From positions 30,007 through 94,006 of the forward strand of contig NZ_JAGPXY010000022.1 in NCBI RefSeq assembly GCF_018070325.1: a stretch of DNA of 64,000 bases, written 5' to 3'. The DNA is from Micromonospora sp. H61. GTDB lineage: Bacteria > Actinomycetota > Actinomycetes > Mycobacteriales > Micromonosporaceae. The position numbers and the translations under genes were made by a program. Positions 7,014-14,785 of the stretch are shown here, one piece after another; within the stretch, counting starts at the first letter, position 1; every line of letters starts with the position of its first letter. A model generated the notes under the pieces. That model worked only from the letters and a program-made list of their open reading frames with translations, did no database searches and had not been told where the DNA came from.

Positions 7014-9869
7014 ATGTCCATGAAGGACGCTCCCAGACAACGGTCCCGACGATGGTTCTCCGCCGGATCCGCGCTGCTCCTGGCGGTCGCCGCCGGCACT
7101 GTCACCTTCGCCGCCGGCTCGGCCCCCGCCCAGGCACACACGATCGTCGCCAGCGACTTCCAGCAGGTCGAGCTGGCTCGCGGCGTGACCGACATGGGTG
7201 AGCCGATGTCGCTGGCGGTGCTGCCGGACCGCTCGGTCCTGCACACCGCCCGCAACGGCACCCTGCGCCGCACCGACGCCAACGGCACCACCTCCGTGAT
7301 CGGCACCCTGTCGGTCTACAGCCACGACGAGGAGGGGTTGCAGGGCGTCGGGATCGACCCGGGCTTCGCCAGCAACCGCTACATCTACCTCTACTACGCC
7401 CCGCCGCTCTCCACCCCCGGCGGGGACGCGCCGGCCACCGGCACCGACTTCTCGGCCTGGAACGGCGTCAACCGGCTCTCCCGGTTCACCCTCAACTCGG
7501 ACTTCACGCTCAACCAGTCCAGCAAGGTCGACGTGCTCGACGTCCCGGCCAGCCGGGGCGTGTGCTGCCACGTCGGTGGGGACATCGACTTCGACGCCGC
7601 CGGCAACCTCTACCTGTCCACCGGCGACGACACCAACCCGTTCGAGTCGTCCGGCTACTCACCACTGGACGAGCGGACCAACCGCAACCCCGCGTACGAC
7701 GCGCAGCGCAGCGCCGGCAACACCAACGACCTGCGCGGCAAGATCCTGCGGATCAAGGTGAACGCCAACGGCACGTACTCCATCCCGTCGGGCAACATGT
7801 TCGCCCCCGGCACGGCCAGGACCCGGCCGGAGATCTACGCGATGGGGTTCCGCAACCCGTTCCGGATCAGCGTGGACAAGGCCACCGGCGTGGTCTACGT
7901 CGGTGACTACGGGCCGGACGCCGGCTCCACCAGCTCCACCCGCGGGCCGTCCGGCCAGGTGGAGTTCAACCGGGTCGCGGCACCGGGCAACTACGGCTGG
8001 CCGTACTGCACCGGCACCAACACCAGCACCGAGACGTACAACGAGTTCGACTTCGCGACCAGCGCCAGCGGCGCGAAGTACAACTGCACCGGCGGGCCGA
8101 CGAACAACTCGTTCCGCAACACCGGCCTGACCACTCTGCCGCCGGCCCAGCCGGCCTGGATCCGGTACGCCGGTGACGCCGGCACCCCGACCGAGTTCGG
8201 CGGCGGCTCCGAGTCGCCGATGGGCGGCCCGGTCTACCGGTACAACGCCTCGTCGACCTCCACCACCAAGTTCCCGCAGTCGTTCGACGGGCAGTTCTTC
8301 GCCACCGAGTTCGGCCGGGGCTGGATCAAGCCGATCCACGTCAACTCCGATGGCTCCCGGGGCACCATCGACACCTTCCCCTGGGTCGGCAAGCAGGTGA
8401 TGGACTCGGCGTTCGGCCCGGACGGCGCGTACTACGTGCTCGACTACGGCACCGGCTACTTCAACGGTGACGCCAACTCGGCGCTCTACCGCTTCGACTA
8501 CGTCGGCGGCGGCAACCGGGCGCCCACCGCGAAGGCCAGCGCCAACCGCACCTCCGGCGCGGCCCCGCTCGCTGTGACGTTCTCCTCGGCCGGCTCGGCC
8601 GACCCTGAGGGCGGCGCGTTGACCTACTCGTGGGCGTTCGGTGACGGGACCACCTCGACCGCCGCCAACCCGACGAAGACCTACAGCGCCAACGGCACCT
8701 ACACCGCCACGCTGACGGTGCGCGACCCGCAGGGCGCCACCGGCAGCAGCAGCGTGCAGATCAGCGTCGGCAACACCGCGCCCACCGTCACGATCAACAA
8801 CCCGGGCAACGGTCAGCTGTTCGGCTTCGGGGACACGGTGCCCTACAGCATCACCGTGACCGACCCGGAGGACGGCACCATCGACTGCACGAAGGTCAAG
8901 ATGACCTACGTGCTCGGGCACGACCAGCACGGGCACCAGATCACCTCGAAGACCGGCTGCTCGGGCTCGATCACCATCCCGGTCGACGGTGAGCACGACG
9001 ACGCGGCCAACATCTTCGCGATCTTCGACGCCGAGTACACCGACGCCGGTGGGCTGACCACGCACACCCAGCACACGCTGCCGCCGCGGCACCGCCAGGC
9101 CGAGTTCTACGGCACCTCGTCGGGGATCAACGTGTTCAGCAAGACCCCGGCCGAGGGTGGCAAGACCGTCGGCGACATCAACAACGGCGACTGGATCGCG
9201 TTCCAGCCGTACCGGCTGGGCAACGTCACCTCGTTCAACGCCCGGGTCTCCTCGGCGGGCGCCGGCGGCACCCTCCAGGTCCGAGCCGGCTCGGCCACCG
9301 GCACCGTGCTCGGCTCGGCCACGGTCCCGGTGACCGGCGGCTGGGAAACCTTCACCACCGTCACCGGGACGATCAGCAACCCGCCGACCGGCACGACCAC
9401 GCTCTACCTGACCTTCGCCGGGTCGGGCACCGGGGCGCTCTACGACCTGGACGCCTTCACCTTCGTCACCGGGACGCCCCCGGCCGGTGGGCCCGGGGCG
9501 ATCAAGGGCCTCGGTGGCAAGTGCCTGGACGTGCGCAACGCCGCCACCGCCGACGGCACGCAGATCCAGATCTACACCTGCAACGGCAGTGCCGCGCAGA
9601 CCTGGGCGGTCACCCCCAACTCCACGATCAAGTCGTTGGGCAAGTGCCTGGACGTGTCGGGCGGCGCCACCGCCGACGGCACCAAGATCCAGCTCTGGAC
9701 CTGCAACGGGACGGCCGCGCAGAACTGGGCCGCCCAGGCCGACGGCACGCTCCGCAACACGTCGTCGGGCAAGTGCCTCGACGTCTCCGCCAACAGCTCC
9801 GCTGACAGCACGGTGGTCCACCTCTGGACCTGCACCGCCGCCGCCAACCAAAAGTGGACCCTGCCCTGA
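7014..9869 (+). CDS. Secreted PQQ-type sugar dehydrogenase with PKD, CBM6 and ricin domains
   Basis: A 951-residue exported protein. Residues 1-41 form a signal peptide (twin Arg, hydrophobic core, APAQA then H). Residues 45-500 resemble the glucose/sorbosone dehydrogenase beta-propeller, with blades such as EEGLQGVGIDPGF, CCHVGGDIDFDAAGNLYLST and GFRNPFRISVDKATG. A PKD domain follows (about 505-585, TYSWAFGDGTTS), then an Ig-like segment, a CBM6 module (about 695-820) and a ricin B lectin domain (825-951) with repeated GKCLDV and QTW/QNW/QKW motifs. It probably oxidises sugars or glycans outside the cell; PQQ dependence is inferred from family only. ATG 7014 has AGGAAGGGACAG upstream. The following gene shares the same CBM6-ricin tail. 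Confidence 0.85.
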   Translation: MSMKDAPRQRSRRWFSAGSALLLAVAAGTVTFAAGSAPAQAHTIVASDFQQVELARGVTDMGEPMSLAVLPDRSVLHTARNGTLRRTDANGTTSVIGTLSVYSHDEEGLQGVGIDPGFASNRYIYLYYAPPLSTPGGDAPATGTDFSAWNGVNRLSRFTLNSDFTLNQSSKVDVLDVPASRGVCCHVGGDIDFDAAGNLYLSTGDDTNPFESSGYSPLDERTNRNPAYDAQRSAGNTNDLRGKILRIKVNANGTYSIPSGNMFAPGTARTRPEIYAMGFRNPFRISVDKATGVVYVGDYGPDAGSTSSTRGPSGQVEFNRVAAPGNYGWPYCTGTNTSTETYNEFDFATSASGAKYNCTGGPTNNSFRNTGLTTLPPAQPAWIRYAGDAGTPTEFGGGSESPMGGPVYRYNASSTSTTKFPQSFDGQFFATEFGRGWIKPIHVNSDGSRGTIDTFPWVGKQVMDSAFGPDGAYYVLDYGTGYFNGDANSALYRFDYVGGGNRAPTAKASANRTSGAAPLAVTFSSAGSADPEGGALTYSWAFGDGTTSTAANPTKTYSANGTYTATLTVRDPQGATGSSSVQISVGNTAPTVTINNPGNGQLFGFGDTVPYSITVTDPEDGTIDCTKVKMTYVLGHDQHGHQITSKTGCSGSITIPVDGEHDDAANIFAIFDAEYTDAGGLTTHTQHTLPPRHRQAEFYGTSSGINVFSKTPAEGGKTVGDINNGDWIAFQPYRLGNVTSFNARVSSAGAGGTLQVRAGSATGTVLGSATVPVTGGWETFTTVTGTISNPPTGTTTLYLTFAGSGTGALYDLDAFTFVTGTPPAGGPGAIKGLGGKCLDVRNAATADGTQIQIYTCNGSAAQTWAVTPNSTIKSLGKCLDVSGGATADGTKIQLWTCNGTAAQNWAAQADGTLRNTSSGKCLDVSANSSADSTVVHLWTCTAAANQKWTLP

Positions 9870-9876
9870 GCTGGCG

Positions 9877-9922
9877 GGAGGGGCCCTTCGACAACGCCTA
9901 GTGTGAGGCGAGGGGCCCCTCC
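9877..9922 (+). terminator. Two-stem hairpin between the two secreted enzymes
   Basis: GGAGGGGCCC (9877-9886) pairs with GGGCCCCTCC (9913-9922), enclosing a smaller stem CGCCT (9895-9899)/AGGCG (9906-9910). It sits directly after the dehydrogenase stop and 23 bp before the next gene, so it may terminate or attenuate transcription. No T run follows. Confidence 0.55.
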
Positions 9923-9944
9923 TAACCGCAATTAGGAGAGCGAT

Positions 9945-12050
9945 ATGCGCAGACGCCTGCGACCCGTCCTCGGTGCGGCCATGGCCGCACTCGCCGTCAT
10001 CGCCTGCACCACCCCGGCCACCCCGGCCAGCGCCGCCGACGCCCCCTACGACGTGCTGGTCTTCTCCAAGACCGCTGGTTTCCGGCACGACGCGATCCCG
10101 GTCGGCATCCAGACCATCCGCGACCTGGGTGCGGGCAACAACTTCACGGTCACCGCGACCGAGGACGCCGCCGCGTTCACCACGAGCAACCTCAACCAGT
10201 ACGAGGCGGTCGTCTTCCTCAACACCACCGGCGACGTACTCAACGCCAGCCAGCAGACCGCCTTCGAGTCGTACATCGGCTCCGGCCGCGGATACGTGGG
10301 TGTGCACGCCGCAGCCGACACCGAGTACGACTGGCCGTTCTACGGCAACCTCGTGGGGGCGTGGTTCGCCTCGCACCCCGCGATCCAGCAGGCCAACATG
10401 AAGGTGGAGGACCGGGGCCACGCGGCCACCGCTCACCTGCCGCAGACCTGGACCCGCACCGACGAGTGGTACAACTACCGCACCAACGCCCGGTCGAGCG
10501 CCCACGTGCTGGCCACCCTCGACGAGTCGTCGTACTCCGGCGGCGGGATGGGCGCCGACCACCCGCTGAGCTGGTGCAAGAGCTACAGCGGCGGCCGGTC
10601 CTTCTACACCGGCGCGGGGCACACCCAGGCGTCGTACGCGGAGGCGGGGTTCCGGAACCACCTGCTCGGCGGCATCCGGTACGCCTCCGGTCGGAGCAAG
10701 GCCGACTGTCGGCCCGAGACCGGCTACACCCCGCTGTTCAACGGTTCGACGGCCGGTTGGTCACAGGCCGGCCCGGGCAGCTTCACCAACACCGACGCCA
10801 CCCTGACCTCGGTGGGCGGCATGGGGCTGTACTGGTACAACGCCAAGCAGTTCACCAACTACTCGCTGAAGATGGACTGGAAGCTGGCCGGTGACGACAA
10901 CTCCGGCGTCTTCATCGGCTTCCCGCCGTCGAGTGACCCGTATTCGGCGATCAACAACGGCTACGAGGTCCAGATCGACGCCACCGACGCGGTCGACCGC
11001 ACCACCGGCGCGATCTACACGTACAAGGCCGCCGACATCGCCGCCCGCGACGCGGCGCTCAACGCGCCGGGGGAGTGGAACACCTACGAGCTGCTGGTCG
11101 AGGGGGAACGGCTGCAGGTCTTCCTCAACGGAGTGAAGATCAACGACTTCACCAACACCGACCCGGTCCGCTCGCTCGCCGGACACATCGGCATCCAGAA
11201 CCACGGCACCGGTGACGACACCTCCTTCCGCAACATCCGGATCAAGGAGTTGGGCACGACCCCGCCGCCCACCGGCACGATCCAGGCCGAGACCTTCAGC
11301 TCGGCCAACGGCGTCTCCGCGTTCACCAAGGAGGGCGCCAACGGTGGGCAGACCCTCGGCTACATCGAACCGGGTGACTGGGCCGCCTACAACGGGGTCA
11401 ACCTGACCGGGGTCACCTCGTTCACGGCCCGGGTCGTCTCCGGCGGCGCGGGTGGCGCCATCCAGGTGCGCACCGGTTCGGCCACCGGCCCGGTGCTCGG
11501 CACCGTCGCGGTGCCGAACACCGGCAGTTGGACGACCTACGCCAACGTCTCCACGGCGCTGACCAACGTCCCGTCCAGCACCCAGAACCTCTACCTCACC
11601 TTCACCGGTAGCGGCACGGGGCTCTTCGACCTGGACGACTTCACACTGGTCAAGGGCGGCGGCGGCACTCCCGGGGTAGGCCCGGTCAAGGGTCTCGCCG
11701 GCAAGTGCCTGGACGTGCGCAACGCCGGCACCGCCGACGGCACCCAGATCCAGATCTACACCTGCAACGGCAGCACCGCGCAGACCTGGACCGTGGCCGG
11801 CTCGACGATCAAGGCGCTGGGCAAGTGTCTGGACGTCTCCGGTGGTGGCTCTGCCAACGGCACCAAGATCCAGCTCTGGACCTGCAACGGCAGCGGAGCG
11901 CAGAACTGGGCTGCCGCGTCCGACGGCACCCTGCGCAACCCGTCGTCGGGCAAGTGCCTGGACGTCTCCGGCAACAACTCCGCCGACAGCACCATCGTGC
12001 ACCTCTGGACCTGCCTCAACGCGGCCAACCAGAAGTGGACCCTGCCCTGA
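9945..12050 (+). CDS. Secreted ThuA/DUF1080 protein with CBM6 and ricin domains
   Basis: A 701-residue exported protein. Signal peptide about 1-30 (ends PASAA). Residues 34-250 match the ThuA domain (YDVLVFSKTAGFRHDAI, GYVGVHAAADTEYDWP, HPLSWC, SFYTGAGHT), a class I amidotransferase-like fold. Residues 260-435 match DUF1080, the 3-keto-disaccharide hydrolase/LamG-like family (FNGSTAGWSQ, LKMDWKLAGDDNSGVFIGFP, NGYEVQIDA). CBM6 (445-565) and ricin B (575-701) follow, closely resembling those of the preceding gene. Together with that dehydrogenase this suggests oxidation of a glycoside to a 3-keto sugar followed by bond cleavage (inference). The start has TTAGGAGAGCG as ribosome site. Confidence 0.85.
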   Translation: MRRRLRPVLGAAMAALAVIACTTPATPASAADAPYDVLVFSKTAGFRHDAIPVGIQTIRDLGAGNNFTVTATEDAAAFTTSNLNQYEAVVFLNTTGDVLNASQQTAFESYIGSGRGYVGVHAAADTEYDWPFYGNLVGAWFASHPAIQQANMKVEDRGHAATAHLPQTWTRTDEWYNYRTNARSSAHVLATLDESSYSGGGMGADHPLSWCKSYSGGRSFYTGAGHTQASYAEAGFRNHLLGGIRYASGRSKADCRPETGYTPLFNGSTAGWSQAGPGSFTNTDATLTSVGGMGLYWYNAKQFTNYSLKMDWKLAGDDNSGVFIGFPPSSDPYSAINNGYEVQIDATDAVDRTTGAIYTYKAADIAARDAALNAPGEWNTYELLVEGERLQVFLNGVKINDFTNTDPVRSLAGHIGIQNHGTGDDTSFRNIRIKELGTTPPPTGTIQAETFSSANGVSAFTKEGANGGQTLGYIEPGDWAAYNGVNLTGVTSFTARVVSGGAGGAIQVRTGSATGPVLGTVAVPNTGSWTTYANVSTALTNVPSSTQNLYLTFTGSGTGLFDLDDFTLVKGGGGTPGVGPVKGLAGKCLDVRNAGTADGTQIQIYTCNGSTAQTWTVAGSTIKALGKCLDVSGGGSANGTKIQLWTCNGSGAQNWAAASDGTLRNPSSGKCLDVSGNNSADSTIVHLWTCLNAANQKWTLP

Positions 12051-12060
12051 CCGACTGACC

Positions 12061-12097
12061 CCGGAGGGGCCACGGCTCACGTCGTCGGCCCCTCCGG
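12061..12097 (+). terminator. Hairpin terminator after the ThuA/DUF1080 gene
   Basis: CCGGAGGGGCC (12061-12071) and GGCCCCTCCGG (12087-12097) form a perfect 11-bp stem with a 15-nt loop, 10 bp after the stop codon. No T tract follows, as is usual in high-GC actinobacteria. Confidence 0.7.
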
Positions 12098-12155
12098 CCC
12101 AGCCGGCCTGACCGCCGCCGACCGGCTCACAGCGGGCTGCCGTACCTTGACCTGC

Positions 12156-12659
12156 ATGGGGTTGTTCGCGCAGTGGCGTGGGACGGTGCTGGCGCGAGGC
12201 CATCAGCTGCTCGGTGCGCTGGGCCGGGCCGACGAGCCCGACGACCCGTCCGAGCCGGCGCCCAGCCTGAACCGCCTCGACGCGCTGGTGGAGGGCTTCA
12301 CCGCCGGTCAACCGGTGCGCTGGACCATGGCCGGGCAACCCCGACCGCTGCCCGGCCCGGTCGACGTGGTGGCGTACCGGATCATCGAGGAAGCGCTGAC
12401 GAACGCGTGCCGGCACGCGCCGGGCGCTCCGGTCGGGGTCCGCCTGCGCTACGACGCCGCGGGCATCACCATCGAGGTCCGCGACGAGGGCACCGGTCCC
12501 GCTCCGTCCGGCGGCGGCAGCCAGGGCGTCGGTCGGGGTCTGCTCGGGGTACGCAGGCGCGCCGAACGGCTCGGCGGCACGTTCTCCGCCGGCCCACGCG
12601 TCGGTGGTGGCTTCACCGTACGGGCTGTCCTGCCCGCGCCCGAGGAAATGATCGGATGA
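12156..12659 (+). CDS. Truncated histidine kinase-like ATP-binding protein
   Basis: A 167-residue HATPase_c protein. N box EALTNACRHAPGAP, G1 box VRDEGTGP and G2 box GRGLLGVRRRAERLGG are all present, and the sequence matches the C-terminal third of NarL-family sensor kinases (LNRLDALVEGFTAGQPVRW precedes the N box in such kinases). The sensor, membrane and dimerisation/phospho-His parts are absent, and no response regulator is adjacent. A -10-like TACCTT ends 7 bp before the ATG, so the mRNA may be leaderless. It may be a stand-alone ATPase or a decayed kinase; the intact frame and boxes argue against recent decay. Confidence 0.7.
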   Translation: MGLFAQWRGTVLARGHQLLGALGRADEPDDPSEPAPSLNRLDALVEGFTAGQPVRWTMAGQPRPLPGPVDVVAYRIIEEALTNACRHAPGAPVGVRLRYDAAGITIEVRDEGTGPAPSGGGSQGVGRGLLGVRRRAERLGGTFSAGPRVGGGFTVRAVLPAPEEMIG

Positions 12660-12871
12660 TCGGCCGACTGCGGGGCTTCCCCGATGGGGTGCTGCGGAAA
12701 TAGGGTGGGGGTCGGCGACCGTGCTGGTGGCCGGTGACCCGGTGGGAGGCGCAACCCGCCGGGCTCAGGTGTGTTCCGCACCCACCGGTGACCGCTCGGG
12801 TGCCGCGCACGTCCGGTCACCCTCGCCCCGGTCCGCACAAGGAATCCCCATCACACTAGGGGAGAAGGACA

Positions 12872-13879
12872 ATGGCGCGACCCATCACGCTCTTCACCGG
12901 CCAGTGGGCCGATCTTCCGTTCGAGGAGGTCTGCCGGCTCGCCTCCGAGTGGGGCTACGACGGTCTGGAGATCGCCTGCTGGGGCGACCACTTCGAGGTC
13001 GACAAGGCGCTCGCCGACGACTCGTACGTCGAGCGCAAGCGGGAGACCCTCGCGAAGCACAACCTTGAGGTCTTCACGATCTCCAACCACCTGGTTGGTC
13101 AGGCGGTCTGCGACCACCCGATCGACGAGCGGCACCAGGACATCCTGCCCGGCCGCATCTGGGGCGACGGGGAGCCCGAGGGGGTTCGTCAGCGGGCCGC
13201 CGAGGAGATCAAGGACACCGCGCGGGCGGCGGCGAAGCTCGGGGTGAAGACTGTCGTCGGCTTCACCGGTTCGTCGATCTGGCACACCCTCGCGATGTTC
13301 CCGCCGGTGCCGCCGTCGATGATCGAGCGCGGCTACCAGGACTTCGCCGACCGGTGGAACCCCATCCTCGACGTGTTCGACGAGGTGGGAGTGCGGTTCG
13401 CGCACGAGGTACACCCCAGCGAGATCGCGTACGACTACTGGACGACGAAGCGGACGCTGGAGGCGATCGGCAACCGGCCCGCGTTCGGGCTGAACTGGGA
13501 CCCGTCGCACTTCGTCTGGCAGGAACTCGACCCGGTGAACTTCATCTTCGACTTCGCCGACCGGATCTACCACGTGGACTGCAAGGACGCGAAGGTGCGT
13601 ACCGGCGATGGCCGGCGCGGCCGGCTCGCCTCGCACCTGCCCTGGGCCGACCTGCGGCGCGGTTGGGACTTCGTCTCCACCGGCCACGGCGACGTGCCCT
13701 GGGAGGACTGCTTCCGCGCGTTGAACGCGATCGGCTACACCGGCCCGATCTCGGTCGAGTGGGAAGACGCCGGAATGGACCGGCTGGTCGGCGCCCCGGA
13801 GGCGTTGCAGTTCGTCCGCCGGCTCGCCTTCGACGCACCGAGCGCCGCCTTCGACGCGGCGTTCAGCAGCAAGGACTGA
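12872..13879 (+). CDS. Sugar phosphate isomerase/epimerase (TIM barrel)
   Basis: A 335-residue xylose-isomerase-like TIM barrel. [48 protein letters not shown] (Glu/His), [11 protein letters not shown] (Asp/His), [11 protein letters not shown] and [11 protein letters not shown] supply the metal and active-site residues typical of this family. No signal peptide, so cytoplasmic. Such proteins often act with 3-keto-sugar and inositol catabolic genes, and its place near the ThuA/DUF1080 and dehydrogenase genes supports a sugar-catabolic role. ATG 12872 has GGGGAGAAGGAC upstream. Confidence 0.85.
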   Translation: MARPITLFTGQWADLPFEEVCRLASEWGYDGLEIACWGDHFEVDKALADDSYVERKRETLAKHNLEVFTISNHLVGQAVCDHPIDERHQDILPGRIWGDGEPEGVRQRAAEEIKDTARAAAKLGVKTVVGFTGSSIWHTLAMFPPVPPSMIERGYQDFADRWNPILDVFDEVGVRFAHEVHPSEIAYDYWTTKRTLEAIGNRPAFGLNWDPSHFVWQELDPVNFIFDFADRIYHVDCKDAKVRTGDGRRGRLASHLPWADLRRGWDFVSTGHGDVPWEDCFRALNAIGYTGPISVEWEDAGMDRLVGAPEALQFVRRLAFDAPSAAFDAAFSSKD

Positions 13880-13898
13880 CCGCACGTCGGACAGACCA

Positions 13899-13928
13899 CG
13901 GGCCGGTCGCCCTGCGGCGACCGGCCCG
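13899..13928. terminator. Bidirectional hairpin between convergent genes
   Basis: CGGGCCGGTCGCC (13899-13911) and its exact complement (13916-13928) form a 13-bp stem with a CTGC loop, between the isomerase (+) and the YtxH gene (-). It can end transcription from both sides. Confidence 0.8.
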
Positions 13929-13943
13929 TCGACGTGCGATTGG

Positions 13944-14348
13944 TCAGAGCGTGCTGGCGTTCGTGCCCGAGCCGGACGGCTTGGTGCGGGGGTTCGTGGA
14001 CGACGGCGACCCGGAGGTCGTGCCGACCGTGCTGGTGCCCGCCTTGGCGCCCACTGTGGCGGGCGTGCCGGCGAACGCGTCGTCGGCGGCGGTCAGCTCC
14101 TGCTTGCCGGTGCTGCCGTTGGTGGTGCCCAGCTTCTCGCCCAGTTTGGTCTGGCCGAGCTTGTCCTTGCCCTCGCTGTAGAGCTTGTTGGCCTGGGCCT
14201 GCGCGACCCCGGCCGCCTCCTGGACGGTCGGGTGGTCGAGCACCTTGCGGCCCTTGACCACAAGCTCCTCGTACTTTTCCCGGCCGGCACGGGCGCCCAG
14301 GACGAATCCCGCAGCCAGCCCGCCAAGAAACATGATCTTTCCGCGCAT
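13944..14348 (-). CDS. YtxH-like small membrane protein
   Basis: A 134-residue protein starting MRGKIMFLGGLAAGFVLGARAG, one N-terminal membrane helix with the glycine-rich pattern and GREKYEEL of YtxH-domain proteins, followed by a helical charged segment (YSEGKDKLGQTKLGEKLG) and a low-complexity Thr/Ser/Gly/Pro tail. YtxH proteins are poorly understood, general-stress-associated membrane proteins. Single gene, convergent with the isomerase. The ribosome site on the minus strand is AAGGAGCCGCC. Confidence 0.75.
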   Translation of the reverse strand: MRGKIMFLGGLAAGFVLGARAGREKYEELVVKGRKVLDHPTVQEAAGVAQAQANKLYSEGKDKLGQTKLGEKLGTTNGSTGKQELTAADDAFAGTPATVGAKAGTSTVGTTSGSPSSTNPRTKPSGSGTNASTL

Positions 14349-14609
14349 GGCGGCTCCTTCCGTACCTGACGCGCCGTCACCCCGGCGAGTTGCCCCGTCG
14401 GAAGGCGACCTGTTCGCGCCTGCGTCCTCTGTCCGCAGCTAACTACCCATCCTGCTCTCCGCTCAAGCATTGTTGTGCCGGGATGGCGATTTACCCCTAT
14501 TGTCAATGCGACGGCGGGGAGGCAACCCACTGGACCACCACCGGGGGATGTCCTGTACTCTTGTCCCGTCGCAAGGCGTCGGGGAGATCCGAAGTCGGGC
14601 GGAGCACGA

Positions 14610-14682
14610 TCCCCTGTAGCTCAATTGGCAGAGCAGCCGGCTGTTAACCGGCAGGTTATTGGTTCGAGTCCAATCGGGGGAG
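14610..14682 (+). tRNA. tRNA-Asn (anticodon GTT)
   Basis: A full cloverleaf is visible: acceptor TCCCCTG/CGGGGGA, D arm with AGCTCAATTGGCAGAGC, anticodon stem GCCGG/CCGGC with loop CTGTTAA, and T loop TTCGAGT. The discriminator is G and CCA is not encoded. Confidence 0.95.
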
Positions 14683-14693
14683 CTTTTCCACGT

Positions 14694-14722
14694 ACGCCCG
14701 TCAGCCACCGGCCGACGGGCGT
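14694..14722 (+). terminator. Rho-independent terminator after tRNA-Asn
   Basis: ACGCCCGTC (14694-14702) and GACGGGCGT (14714-14722) form a 9-bp stem and the 3' arm runs into TTTT at 14722-14725, eleven bases after the tRNA. Confidence 0.8.
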
Positions 14723-14785
14723 TTTCGTGTGTGTGTGACCCGGTTTCACCCACCCTCGACCTGCTTGCCCGGCAGGATGGGGTGA

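Noticed and set aside
7659..10661. A 1000-codon minus-strand frame opposite the secreted dehydrogenase
   Set aside because: Long antisense frames are expected in DNA with G/C third positions; it has no ribosome site and no domain.
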